Below are positions 43,408 through 51,863 of a stretch of DNA of 64,000 bases, piece after piece. Location: contig NZ_SJPO01000001.1 of NCBI RefSeq assembly GCF_007859935.1, positions 372,001 through 436,000 on the forward strand, in the 5' to 3' direction. Source of the stretch: Posidoniimonas polymericola. Lineage in GTDB: Bacteria; Planctomycetota; Planctomycetia; Pirellulales; Lacipirellulaceae. The notes under the pieces were generated by a model that worked only from the letters and a program-made list of their open reading frames with translations, did no database searches and had not been told where the DNA came from. The position numbers and the translations under genes are program-made. How positions within the stretch are numbered: position 1 is the stretch's first letter; each line of letters starts with the position of its first letter.

Positions 43408-45129
43408 ATGAAGTCCCTGCTTCTGTGGAGTTGCTTGCTGGTGGCCTGCGGGCTGGCGACGGGGTGTCGGCAAAACCCGCTGATCGACTGGACCAGTCGT
43501 CAAGCCGAAGAGATGGAGCGGCTGACCAGGCTGTTCAAGGAGATCAAAACTCCGGAGGACGCCGACGAGCGGCTCGAAGAGATCCGCGAGTGCTACCAGG
43601 CGATGACCAAGCTCAAGCGGGACGCGCCGGCGCTGTTCCGCAAGCACGCCAAGGACAAAGTGCTGAAGTCCACCGCCGAGTCGACCAACAAGCGGCTGAA
43701 GCGGGCCGATCAGGACCTGACGCGGGCCGCCGGCGCGCTCGAGAACCGGCGAGATTTTTCAGAGCCGTTTGGCTCGATGCTGCGCGTCGAGGCGATGGAG
43801 TTCATGCTCGCCACGGTCGAGGTGATCGGAGAACTGAGCACGATCGAGGGCGTGCCGCCGCAGCCAAAACTCGGGTCGGCCGACGCAATCCGCGAGCCAC
43901 TCCGCATGTACCGCGAGTACGGAACCGCCCAGGTGGTAGAGGTCGAGATGATGGGCCGCGGGCGTGACGCCGCGGGGTTGCTAGAGCGGGCGGCCGGCTC
44001 CAACGCCGAGAGCTACACGATGCCCGACGCTTCGCTGGTGCTAGTTGGTCCTGTCAGCGACTTCGACGACTACCGCCGTGCGCTTGCCGAGCAGGGCGAT
44101 GTCAGCGAGATCGACCCCGGCCGCCGAACGTTCAAGTTCCGACCTGCCGGCGGGTCGGCTTCCAGCAGGTCGATTGCCGACCGGGCCTACGCCGGCAATG
44201 GGCGCTCCGCGTCACGGTTCGGTGGCGGGCTCTTCGACGATGATCCCTCCGACCGGCCCTCCGACCGGTCCTCCGGCAGCGGAGCCGCAGGGGTGGCCGA
44301 CGCGGGCCCGACCGGCCCGCCGCGCACGGAGCAGGAAGCGATCATCCAGCGGATGCTCGCCCAGGCCCGCGGCGAAGTCGTCCCCGCCAACCAGTCCGCC
44401 GGCTCGCCAGCAGACGTATTGACCGCCGCGGCCGAACCGGCGGCGGGGCCCGACTGGTCGAGGCCGGCGCCCCCGGAAGGCGAAGCCGCGCCGCCGCTGC
44501 GCTCCGCGAGCCCAGCCTTGGCGAACCTGTCGCCGAGCGAGCAGCGCTACCTGCGGCTGGCGGAGCAGCTCACGGGCGAGAACCGGTTCGCCAAGCGGAC
44601 CGCGGCCGACAAGCTGCTAGAGATCGCGCCGACCGACATCAAAACCAAGGCGACCCGGCAGAAGGTGGCCCGCGGCTACCGCACGCTGCTGTCGGACGCC
44701 GACTTCATGGCGACCGAGGGCGAGTCCGTCGTCCGCGGCCTCGAGGCGTACGCCGGCCGCCACTGCGTGCCGCTGCTGATCAACCACATCGCCACCCGCC
44801 CGGTAGAGGTTCCGGTCGCCGTGATCGAGGCGATCGCCAAGCACCCTTCCCCCGCGGGCGCCAAGGCGCTGGTGCTGCTGCTGGAGTCGTTGGCCAACCG
44901 CGACCAGGCAGCGGACGCACTCCGCCAATTTGGCCCCGACGCCGAGCCCGCGCTGCTCGCCGCCGTCGCCGAGCTCGACCCGCTGGCCAAGCCGATCGCG
45001 GTCGAGCTGCTCGGCGAGATCGGCACGCGTGCGTCGGTGAGTACGCTTTCGCGGCTGGTCAGGACCGGCCCCTCAGCCAGCCGCGCCGCCGCCAGCGACG
45101 CGCTGCGGCGGGTGCAGGACCGCCTGTAG
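43408..45129 (+). CDS. Lipoprotein with C-terminal HEAT-like repeats
   Basis: The 573-residue protein begins with a lipoprotein signal (MKSLLLWSCLLVACGLATGC, lipid-anchored Cys in ATGC). A charged helical domain follows to about 170, then a Gly/Ser/Asp-rich low-complexity linker (about 235-375), then helical repeats with a HEAT-like rhythm (LVLLLESLANRDQAADALRQ, AKPIAVELLGEIGTRASVST). The repeats suggest a binding scaffold facing the periplasm. No enzymatic motif is seen. A run of about 150 non-coding bases with a hairpin-prone GC stretch separates it from the glycosyltransferase. Confidence 0.75.
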   Translation: MKSLLLWSCLLVACGLATGCRQNPLIDWTSRQAEEMERLTRLFKEIKTPEDADERLEEIRECYQAMTKLKRDAPALFRKHAKDKVLKSTAESTNKRLKRADQDLTRAAGALENRRDFSEPFGSMLRVEAMEFMLATVEVIGELSTIEGVPPQPKLGSADAIREPLRMYREYGTAQVVEVEMMGRGRDAAGLLERAAGSNAESYTMPDASLVLVGPVSDFDDYRRALAEQGDVSEIDPGRRTFKFRPAGGSASSRSIADRAYAGNGRSASRFGGGLFDDDPSDRPSDRSSGSGAAGVADAGPTGPPRTEQEAIIQRMLAQARGEVVPANQSAGSPADVLTAAAEPAAGPDWSRPAPPEGEAAPPLRSASPALANLSPSEQRYLRLAEQLTGENRFAKRTAADKLLEIAPTDIKTKATRQKVARGYRTLLSDADFMATEGESVVRGLEAYAGRHCVPLLINHIATRPVEVPVAVIEAIAKHPSPAGAKALVLLLESLANRDQAADALRQFGPDAEPALLAAVAELDPLAKPIAVELLGEIGTRASVSTLSRLVRTGPSASRAAASDALRRVQDRL

Positions 45130-45281
45130 CGGGAGCGGCTCTGACGCGGCAGCGGCCCTACAGCCGGCGCAGCCGCGCCAGCCGCTACGACCTCCGCCCC
45201 GCCGCCGGGCCCCCGCGGCGTCCCGCGCACTAGGCTTACCAAAAGAGTAGACACCACTCCTTTGGGACGGCCGCCTGCGCG

Positions 45282-46532
45282 ATGAACTCGCTAACTCCTA
45301 TCACGTCTGTCATGATCCCGCCGCTGCGGGTCCTCACGCCCGAGGACCCGGCCGGCGTCAGCGGGGCCAAGCAGCTCCCACGCGTGCTGCACGTGATCAA
45401 CGGCGAGCACTACTCCGGCGCCGAGCGGGTGCAGGACCTGCTCGCGCTGCGGCTGCCGGACCACGGGTTCGAGGCCGGCTTTGTCGCCCTCAAGCCGGGG
45501 CGGTTCGGGAGCTGCCGACGGTCGGTCGACACGCCGCTCGAGGAGCTGGCGATGCGCTCAAGGTGGGACCTGCGGGCCGTCGGCCGGGTGGCCAGGGCGG
45601 CGCAGGCCGGCGGGTACCAGATCATCCACGCCCACACGCCGCGTTCGGCGATGGTCGCCGCGCTGGCCGCGCGGCAGCTCGAGCTCCCGTTTGTGTACCA
45701 CGTGCACAGCCCTACCAGCCGCGACTCGACCCGCTGGCTGGCGAACCTGGTGAACGGCCGCATCGAGCGGCTGAGCATCGCCGGCGCCGCGAAGCTGATC
45801 ACGGTCTCGCCGACCCTGACCGATCACATGAAGTCGTTGGGCGTGCCCGACGAGCGGCTGCGGTGTGTGCTCAACGGCGTGCCGAAGGTCGCCGGGGCCG
45901 AGCCCCGCAAGAAGCGCGAGGGCGTGTGGACGCTCGGCATGGTGGCGTTGTTCCGTCCGCGGAAGGGCGCCGAGGTGCTGCTCGAGGCGCTCGCGCTGCT
46001 CAAGTCCAAGGGGCAGGACGTCCGCCTGAGTGCGATCGGCCCGTTCGAAACCCCCGACTACGAGGAGCACCTGGTGTCGCTGGCGGGGCGGCTGGGGGTC
46101 GGCAACTCCGTGAGTTGGATTGGCTTTACCGAGGGCGTCGGCGCCGAGCTCGATCGGGTCGACGCGCTGGTGCTGCCGAGCCTGTTCGGCGAGGGGCTGC
46201 CGATGGTGGTCCTCGAGGCGATGGCCGCCGGCCTGCCGGTGATCGCCACGCACTGCGAGGGGACCGCCGAGGCGGTTGCCCACCGCGAGACCGGCTACCT
46301 GGTCGAGCCGTCGAGCGTCAGCCAGCTGGCCGGCGCGATCGACTCGCTCCTGACCGGCGAGCTCGACTACGAGCAGGCGTCCGCCCGGTCGATCGCCCGG
46401 CACGCCGAACGCTTCTCCGACGACGCCATGGCCGCGCAGGTGGCTGAGGTGTACCGCGAGCTGCTCGGGCTGCCCGATGCTCGCGCGGAATCAATAGCCG
46501 ATGGATTACATCCATCGGAAGCCCCTGTTTGA
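45282..46532 (+). CDS. Glycosyltransferase family 4 protein
   Basis: The 416-residue cytoplasmic or membrane-associated enzyme has a GT-B fold: PRVLHVINGEHYSGAERV (acceptor side), IIHAHTPRSAMVAALAA, YHVHSP, ITVSPTLTDHM, VALFRPRKGAEVLLEAL (donor-side Lys) and the GT4 signature SLFGEGLPMVVLEAMAAGLP. It transfers a sugar from a nucleotide donor, probably in surface polysaccharide synthesis. The final residues ADGLHPSE are encoded by a REP-like hairpin (46498-46518), so the C-terminus seems to have been extended by repeat DNA. No other sugar genes are nearby. Confidence 0.9.
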   Translation: MNSLTPITSVMIPPLRVLTPEDPAGVSGAKQLPRVLHVINGEHYSGAERVQDLLALRLPDHGFEAGFVALKPGRFGSCRRSVDTPLEELAMRSRWDLRAVGRVARAAQAGGYQIIHAHTPRSAMVAALAARQLELPFVYHVHSPTSRDSTRWLANLVNGRIERLSIAGAAKLITVSPTLTDHMKSLGVPDERLRCVLNGVPKVAGAEPRKKREGVWTLGMVALFRPRKGAEVLLEALALLKSKGQDVRLSAIGPFETPDYEEHLVSLAGRLGVGNSVSWIGFTEGVGAELDRVDALVLPSLFGEGLPMVVLEAMAAGLPVIATHCEGTAEAVAHRETGYLVEPSSVSQLAGAIDSLLTGELDYEQASARSIARHAERFSDDAMAAQVAEVYRELLGLPDARAESIADGLHPSEAPV

Positions 46533-46588
46533 GGCTGCCACCTACGGTCGCACCGCTTGGTGCGCCTCCGACAGATGTAATCTGTCGG
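46498..46588. repeat. Inverted pair of hairpins with complementary loops
   Basis: CCGATGGA-TTACA-TCCATCGG (46498-46518) and CCGACAGA-TGTAA-TCTGTCGG (46568-46588) are perfect 8-bp stems whose loops TTACA and TGTAA are reverse complements. The arrangement is like a BIME. The first hairpin is inside the end of the glycosyltransferase gene, and the second lies just past the 3' end of the minus-strand gene at 46600. Confidence 0.82.
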
Positions 46589-46599
46589 CTACTCATCCG

Positions 46600-47511
46600 C
46601 TACCGCGTGGTCCCGGCTTGCGGGGCGGCGGCCGACTGCGTGTTGGGGGCGTCGATCACGTGCTGCCAACCGAGCGGCGTGCTCGGCGTGGCGAACAGGG
46701 TCGCCCAGCGGAGGCGGTCGATCGTGTTGTTGATGCTGACGCGGTCCTTGTAGAACACGTACGCGCTGCGGCTCGAGTCGGGGCGGATGATGTTCATCGA
46801 CAGCGGCAGCAGCGTGCGGCGGTCCAACTGGATCTCGACCATCTGATACTCGACCGCGTCGGCCATCTTCTTCGGCACCGCCGAGATCTGGATCACGTCC
46901 GGGATCGGCTGCCGTTTGGCGTCCAGCGCCTGGAACGCCTTCATGAAGAACCGGGCCTTGAGCTTGTCGGCCTCGGCGCCGAACAGGAATGGCAGCGGCG
47001 TGTCGACGATGCCCTTGCCCTGCATCTCGGGCGGGATCGGCCGCTCGACCAGCTGCTTGGGGTCGGTGTGGAAGTTGTACTGGAAGACGCTCTTGCCGTC
47101 GCACACCCAGTGCTCGCCGATGGCGTTCTTGTCGTGCTCGTGCTTGCCCTTGGGCGGGCCCTGGTAGCCCGGCTCGACGGACTCGGCCTTCCAGCGGTGG
47201 ATCTTCTCAATCTTGAAGCTCCCCTTGTCCGGCTTCTGGTAGCTGATCTCGCCCTCTTCGATGTTCGAGGCGATGTTGGCCGCCGGGCTGAAGGCGTCGT
47301 ACTCGTAGCGGACAAACGGGCAGCTGAAGGTCTTCACCTGGTCGCTCGACTTCTCCCACACGGCGAGCACCTGGTCGAGGTACTGCTGCTGCTGGGCGTT
47401 GAGCTGGAACCCGGGGGGCGCCTTGGGTTGCACCGGCGCGGTTTGCTGCCCTGCAGCGAGCGGGCAGGCAAGGAACAGGGCGATCAGGGCGTGGTAGATT
47501 AAACGCGTCAT
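46600..47511 (-). CDS. Secreted LolA-like protein, resembling planctomycete family TIGR03009
   Basis: The 303-residue protein has a signal peptide (MTRLIYHALIALFLACPLAAG). The body reads KTFSCPFVRYEYD, GEISYQKPDKGSFKIEKIH and HWVCDGKSVFQYNFHTD, then a strand-rich C-terminus (YQMVEIQLDRRTLLPLSMNI). That order, an outer-membrane lipoprotein carrier-like half-barrel, is what I associate with the planctomycete family TIGR03009, but the assignment is from memory. It may carry or bind a lipidic ligand in the periplasm. It is convergent with the glycosyltransferase. Confidence 0.68.
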   Translation of the reverse strand: MTRLIYHALIALFLACPLAAGQQTAPVQPKAPPGFQLNAQQQQYLDQVLAVWEKSSDQVKTFSCPFVRYEYDAFSPAANIASNIEEGEISYQKPDKGSFKIEKIHRWKAESVEPGYQGPPKGKHEHDKNAIGEHWVCDGKSVFQYNFHTDPKQLVERPIPPEMQGKGIVDTPLPFLFGAEADKLKARFFMKAFQALDAKRQPIPDVIQISAVPKKMADAVEYQMVEIQLDRRTLLPLSMNIIRPDSSRSAYVFYKDRVSINNTIDRLRWATLFATPSTPLGWQHVIDAPNTQSAAAPQAGTTR

Positions 47512-47676
47512 GCGTGGGCCTGTAAGTGGAGGCTTAAGGCTTTCCGGCCGCCCTCCTTGGCGACCGGTTTCGATTTAGGCCGCGGAGTATACCAGCGGCG
47601 GCGTGCTCGACCTATGGCGAAAAGATGCTGCCAGCAGCACGCGTTGACCGAACGCCAACTTCAACCCAAGAAGCTG

Positions 47677-47701
47677 CGTTGAGATTGGCCGTTGGCCAAT
47701 G
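47677..47701. repeat. 25-bp repeat with ATTGGCC palindrome, copy 1
   Basis: A 25-bp stretch beginning CGTTGAG and holding the hairpin ATTGGCC-GTT-GGCCAAT is found here and, base for base, at 50866-50890. It lies just after the 3' end of the minus-strand gene 47718-48296. Confidence 0.9.
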
Positions 47702-47717
47702 AACGGCGGCCCACGTG

Positions 47718-48296
47718 CTAGCTAGCAACAATCTCGAACGCCCACCGCGGGTCGCCCTCGGAGCGTTCGCCTGGCGCCAACACTACCGAGCGGTCTGCCA
47801 GCATCACCTGCGCGGTGGGGTGGCCCTCGATCCCGACCGGCCGGACGACCGCCGTCGGCCTGCCGCTGATTTGCAGCGTCAGCTCTCCGCCGGCGAGCGT
47901 CGCCTCGACGCCCTCGCCGAGCTTGTACTCGGCGGCCACGTGTCCGCGGGTATGCTTAAGCCGGCAGGCGAGGTCGAACGACAGCCGTCCGCCCGGCGCA
48001 CTTTCGTTGCTGTGGGCCCCGTCGCTGCCAGCATCGATGCCGCCGGCTTCAATGCTGGCCGACCAGTAGCGGCCTTCTGCCATGCCGGTCAGGAAGGCGA
48101 TCGACCCGCCGGTGGGGGTGGGCTGCTCGTAGACTTCCTGGAACACCGGCCCGGTGAGCGGCGGGGTCGGCGCGTGGCACGCCAGCAACTCGGCGCCGCC
48201 GATCAGGTAGCGCTGCAGGAAGCGGTCTCCCTCGAGGCGGAACTCGCCGCTCAGGCTGCCGGTTTGAATCGTTGTCGGGGGCTTGGGCTTGGTCAC
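47718..48296 (-). CDS. Hypothetical protein translationally coupled to a Ser/Thr kinase
   Basis: The 192-residue protein has no signal peptide or membrane segment. It is rich in strands (SLSGEFRLEGDRFLQRYLIG, GRLSFDLACRLKHTRGHVAAEY, EATLAGGELTLQISGRPTAV), suggesting a beta-sandwich. Its ATG overlaps the stop of the kinase gene by 4 bp (48293-48296), so it is made together with the kinase and may be its partner or substrate. I do not recognise the family. Confidence 0.68.
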   Translation of the reverse strand: MTKPKPPTTIQTGSLSGEFRLEGDRFLQRYLIGGAELLACHAPTPPLTGPVFQEVYEQPTPTGGSIAFLTGMAEGRYWSASIEAGGIDAGSDGAHSNESAPGGRLSFDLACRLKHTRGHVAAEYKLGEGVEATLAGGELTLQISGRPTAVVRPVGIEGHPTAQVMLADRSVVLAPGERSEGDPRWAFEIVAS

Positions 48297-50245
48297 GGCT
48301 GGGGTGGGTCTGAAGGTTGCGGCTCAGCGGGGGACGAATCGGCAGATTCTCGCTCGGAGGGCGGCGGCCTGGCAGGCGCCAGTTCGTCCATCAAGGCGTC
48401 GCGACGCTCCTGGCGGAGGCGACGCTGCTCGAAGAAGTTGTCGCGGCGGTTGACGCCCTGCTCGCTCAGCGGACCAAACCGCTCGCCGGGCGGGCGGTTG
48501 TCAAAGTCTGGGGGCGGGCCATCGCCCAGCGGTGGGCCGACCTCGTCTCGCGGTCCGAACCGGTCGCGCGGCCCCAGCCGTCCTCGCCCGCCGGGGGGAG
48601 GCCCCAGGGGTTCGCCGTTGGGGCCCAGTCGCGGCGGCTGCCGGCCGTCTGGCGGCGGGCCCAACCCATGCGGGCCGGGTCCTCGGGGCCCCGATCCCCG
48701 GCGTCCGCCGAACCCGTCTTCAAACTGCCCCTCGAGCGGCGGGGTTCCGTTCGCCCCGTCGCCGGCCGCCCCGGGCTCGCGGAAGTCATTCGGCGGACCC
48801 ATCATCGCGAGCACGCCGAGCACCCCTGCTCCGCCGAGCAGCAGCGCCACCGCCGCGGCGATGGCCGCGGTGCGGTTGGCGGCCAGCCAGCGCTGCGCTT
48901 GGGTCGTGACGCTGGCCGCGGCGATCGCGACCGGCTGATCGACGAGGAATCGCCGCAGGTCGGCCGCCAGCGCGGCGCCGTCGGCGTAGCGGTCGGCCGG
49001 GTCGGCCGCCATCGCCTTGAGGATGATCTTCTCCAGGTCGACCGGCACGCGCGGGTTGAGCTTCCGCGGACGCTCGGGGCGGTGCTCGTTGATCTTCTGT
49101 AGCACCTGGCTGGGGGTCGGCGCCTGGAACGGCGAGCGGAAGGTCACCAGCTCGTACAGCGTCAGCCCGAGCGAGTAGAGGTCCGACTTCGCGGTCGCCT
49201 CGCCGCGGAGCTGCTCGGGCGCCATGTACCGGAGCGTGCCGAGCAGCTCGCCGGTGCGGCTCATGTCGTCCTGGTTGATCATCTTGGCCAGGCCGAAGTC
49301 GGTGACCCACACGCGGCCGCTGCGGTCGAGCAGCAGGTTGGCCGGCTTGATGTCGCGGTGCAGGGCCCCGCGGCCGTGCGCGTAGGCGAGCGCGTCGGCC
49401 GCCTGGGCGCCGATCTTCGCCACGCTGCGGTAGTAGGCGGGGTCGAGCGCGTCGATGTCGACGTTGTCGTCGTCCAGCAGCGATTGGCCCAGCGAACCGG
49501 CCCGCACTGCGCTGGGGAGCGACCCCGACGCGGAGAACGCGATGGTGAGCGCCTCGTCGGAGGCGGCGCTCGGCGTCTGGACCTCGGTGGTCCGGGCGAG
49601 GTCGAAGTCGTCGGTCGCCATGGCCGCGGCCAGGCCGTCTTCGAGGCTGCTCGGGGAGCTGGCTTGGAGGGTCTCGTCGGCGGCCAGGCTGACGCTCGAA
49701 CAGGCGGCGAGGGCGTCGCCCCGCGTGCGGCGGCCGACGTGCCGGGTGAGCACGTCGAGGCCGACGCCGTCGATCCGCTGCATCACCAGGTAGTGCAGGC
49801 CGTCCTGCTCGCCGACGCTGTAGATCGGCACAATGCTGGGGTGCTGCAGCGCGGCGGCGGTGCGGGCCTCGCGGCGGAAGCGTTCGAGCTGCCGGGTGTC
49901 GAACAACGCCCGGCCCGGCAGCACCTTCACCGCCACGCGGCGGCCGAGCGACTCCTGCTCGGCCTCGTACACGACGCCCATCCCGCCGCGGCCGATCTCG
50001 CCGAGGATCCGCAGGTCGCCGAGCCGGTCGGGCGCGTCGAAGTCCCGCGGCCCGATGCTCTGCTTGTCGGGCTTGGCGCTCTCGAGCGCGACGATGGTCG
50101 GGAACAGGTCGCGGATCTCCTCGGCCTGATCCGGGTGCGCGGCGGCGTAGTCCTCTACCGTGACCCGCCGCCCGCGGCGACGGTCCTCCAAGAACTGCTC
50201 GGCGAGCAGCTCGATGGGTTCACGGTTTTCAGTCGGCTCCGACAT
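48293..50245 (-). CDS. Membrane Ser/Thr protein kinase (PknB-like) with Pro/Gly-rich C-terminus
   Basis: The 650-residue kinase has GEIGRGGMGVVYEAE (P-loop), VAVKVLP (K107), HRDIKPANLLL (catalytic loop), DFGLAKM and GTLRYMAPEQLRGE. An insert of about 85 acidic/Ser-rich residues sits between the hinge region and the catalytic loop. The N-terminal 60 residues (AEQFLEDRRRGRRVTVEDYAA) are a common planctomycete lead. A single TM helix follows the kinase (AAIAAAVALLLGGAGVLGVL), then a Pro/Gly/Arg-rich exterior. It probably works with the ECF sigma factor upstream (50906-51565). The leader is occupied by one arm of the GxxExxY inverted repeat, 18 bp from the ATG. Confidence 0.93.
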   Translation of the reverse strand: MSEPTENREPIELLAEQFLEDRRRGRRVTVEDYAAAHPDQAEEIRDLFPTIVALESAKPDKQSIGPRDFDAPDRLGDLRILGEIGRGGMGVVYEAEQESLGRRVAVKVLPGRALFDTRQLERFRREARTAAALQHPSIVPIYSVGEQDGLHYLVMQRIDGVGLDVLTRHVGRRTRGDALAACSSVSLAADETLQASSPSSLEDGLAAAMATDDFDLARTTEVQTPSAASDEALTIAFSASGSLPSAVRAGSLGQSLLDDDNVDIDALDPAYYRSVAKIGAQAADALAYAHGRGALHRDIKPANLLLDRSGRVWVTDFGLAKMINQDDMSRTGELLGTLRYMAPEQLRGEATAKSDLYSLGLTLYELVTFRSPFQAPTPSQVLQKINEHRPERPRKLNPRVPVDLEKIILKAMAADPADRYADGAALAADLRRFLVDQPVAIAAASVTTQAQRWLAANRTAAIAAAVALLLGGAGVLGVLAMMGPPNDFREPGAAGDGANGTPPLEGQFEDGFGGRRGSGPRGPGPHGLGPPPDGRQPPRLGPNGEPLGPPPGGRGRLGPRDRFGPRDEVGPPLGDGPPPDFDNRPPGERFGPLSEQGVNRRDNFFEQRRLRQERRDALMDELAPARPPPSERESADSSPAEPQPSDPPQP

Positions 50246-50262
50246 AGGACGTGCTGGTAATG

Positions 50263-50290
50263 AGAACAGGAGGGAGCAGAGAGAGCAGAG
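50263..50290. repeat. Left arm of 28-bp inverted repeat flanking the GxxExxY gene
   Basis: AGAACAG followed by a 21-bp purine-rich stretch (50270-50290) matches the reverse complement of 50771-50798 at 27 of 28 positions. The innermost 21 bp are identical. The arm ends 10 bp from the GxxExxY stop codon and begins 18 bp upstream of the kinase start. Confidence 0.93.
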
Positions 50291-50300
50291 GAGATAGGGC

Positions 50301-50708
50301 TTAAGATCCTTGGTCGGCGCCGGGGAGCATCAACCTCGAGAGGCCGTCAACCAGTCTCATTGTATTGAAGTTAATGACGAGCCCGAGTGGCATGTCGAGT
50401 AGTTTCATGTAGCTTAGGATCTGAGCTTTGTGGATCGGGACGACCGATTGAGTCGCTTTGACGTCTACCAGCAGGCAATCGTTGATCAGCAGATCGAAAC
50501 GCAGCACTTCTTCGCGAGTGAAATGTTTGTAACGCACCGGCACGTTTTTCTGGGACGCGACGTCGTAGCCGCGCAGCTCGAGTTCCTTTGTCAAGCACCA
50601 CTCGTAAACGGACTCGAGCAGGCCGGGACCCATGGCCGTGTGCACTTCGATAGCGGCGCCGATTACGTCCTGGGTGATTGCCGCCGCGTCTTTGAATTTT
50701 GGGTGCAT
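50301..50708 (-). CDS. GxxExxY family protein, PD-(D/E)XK nuclease-like
   Basis: The 135-residue protein carries the naming motif GLLESVY (G29, E32, Y35). The core then reads RFDLLINDCLLVDVKA, giving D72 and D82-x-K84, with QILSY (Q96-x3-Y100) as in RecB-type nucleases. This indicates a PD-(D/E)XK fold; DNA cleavage is not proven for the family. The gene lies between an ECF sigma factor and its likely kinase partner and is bracketed by 28-bp inverted repeats (50263-50290 and 50771-50798), so it looks like a mobile cassette. It is transcribed in the same direction as its neighbours. Confidence 0.9.
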   Translation of the reverse strand: MHPKFKDAAAITQDVIGAAIEVHTAMGPGLLESVYEWCLTKELELRGYDVASQKNVPVRYKHFTREEVLRFDLLINDCLLVDVKATQSVVPIHKAQILSYMKLLDMPLGLVINFNTMRLVDGLSRLMLPGADQGS

Positions 50709-50770
50709 CTCGCCCGACCCGTCTAACGCCGTTTGTTGGATTTGATCTGGAGCGGGCGTTGCTTCAGAGC

Positions 50771-50798
50771 CTCTGCTCTCTCTGCTCCCTCATGTTCT
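50771..50798. repeat. Right arm of 28-bp inverted repeat flanking the GxxExxY gene
   Basis: Reverse complement of the left arm at 27 of 28 bases; the core 21 bp (50771-50791) is pyrimidine-rich on the plus strand. It lies 62 bp upstream of the GxxExxY start codon and before two small palindromes. Confidence 0.93.
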
Positions 50799-50843
50799 TC
50801 TTCTGTCAATGCTGCCGCCTACGTGAAGGTGTGTTTCCAAATA

Positions 50844-50890
50844 CCTAGGGCGTTGCCCTAGGCTACGTTGAGATTGGCCGTTGGCCAATG
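50844..50890. repeat. Two GTT-loop palindromes, including copy 2 of the 25-bp repeat
   Basis: CCTAGGGC-GTT-GCCCTAGG (50844-50862) is followed directly by the 25-bp repeat 50866-50890 holding ATTGGCC-GTT-GGCCAAT. Both hairpins share the GTT loop. They lie just after the sigma factor gene's 3' end (minus strand). Confidence 0.88.
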
Positions 50891-50905
50891 TGGTGATGGG
50901 ACTAG

Positions 50906-51565
50906 CTACTGGTTCAGCAGCGTCTCCAGGCTTTTCATGCCTGGGATGCTGTCGACGACTTCTTTTAACCGCTTGATCGCGCGGACGTATCGGATGCTGG
51001 CGGCTTTGACTTCGATGCCGAGCGCCTCGGCGACCTCGCCGTTGGTCAGCTCCTCGAAGTGACGCAGGGCGATGATTTCTTGGTCGTTCTCGCTCATCGT
51101 GGCGATCGCCTGCTGGAGCTGCTGGCCGAGCTCCTCGCGGATGGCCGCCTGGCTGGGCGAGGTCAGGTGCCCGAGCAGGCAATCTGCTAAGGAAACGCTG
51201 GTCGCCACGGCGTTTCTACTGGGGACGCGGTGCACCTCGCGGCCGGCGTCCCGCATCTGGGCGCCGACGTGCCGGCGGTGGGCGTCGATCAGGGTCTGGG
51301 TCGAGATCAGCCGCAGCCACACGAACAGGCTGCTGTCGGGGTCCTTTGCGACCGCCTTGCGGAAGTGATCCAAGCGGGTCGACGCCTGCAGGAACGCCTC
51401 CTGCAGGATGTCGTCCGGGTCGAGCCGCCCGCGGAGCCGCCGGTCCATGCGGAACATGACGCCGGTGCGGAGCCGCTCGCGGTGCAGGCTGAACGCCTCG
51501 CCGAGGGCCGCGTCGTCGCCATCGACTAGCCGCTGGCGGAGCTGCTCGTCGGTGGCAGGGGACAT
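50906..51565 (-). CDS. ECF-type RNA polymerase sigma factor
   Basis: The 219-residue protein has region 2 (RLRTGVMFRMDRRLRGRLDPDDILQEAFLQA) and region 4 (MSENDQEIIALRHFEELTNGEVAEALGIEVKAASIRYVRAIKRL), the helix-turn-helix that reads the -35 element. The linker contains PSRNAVATSVSLADCLLG. It resembles planctomycete ECF groups that lie beside Ser/Thr kinases. No anti-sigma factor is encoded; the kinase downstream (48293-50245) is the likely regulator, but the GxxExxY cassette now separates the two genes. Confidence 0.92.
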   Translation of the reverse strand: MSPATDEQLRQRLVDGDDAALGEAFSLHRERLRTGVMFRMDRRLRGRLDPDDILQEAFLQASTRLDHFRKAVAKDPDSSLFVWLRLISTQTLIDAHRRHVGAQMRDAGREVHRVPSRNAVATSVSLADCLLGHLTSPSQAAIREELGQQLQQAIATMSENDQEIIALRHFEELTNGEVAEALGIEVKAASIRYVRAIKRLKEVVDSIPGMKSLETLLNQ

Positions 51566-51863
51566 AGATCGCTCGTCGAGGTAGGGGCCGCGATAGCAGG
51601 GGCACAGCTAGTAGTATCGCGGATTGTGCTCTCTCGGAAAACCTCAGGCAAAACGCCCCTCCGGTCGAGCGGCGCCTCAGCCTGCCGCGGCAGCCGGGCG
51701 GTTGCGCTGGCGTGCACCCCGGCGCGAATCTCGGCGGCCGGCTGTAGACCGCGCCCGGCCGCCCGCGTTTAAGAACTCGGATGCGTCATTCAGGACGGCG
51801 CCGCCTGAGGGAGGGCGGACGCGAATCCCCAGTTGGGTCTACGGGACAAAGGAGTACCGTGTC

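Noticed and set aside
50258-50811. AATG as a target-site duplication of the GxxExxY cassette
   Set aside because: AATG occurs near both outer ends but is 4 bp, is not directly adjacent to the right arm, and could be chance.
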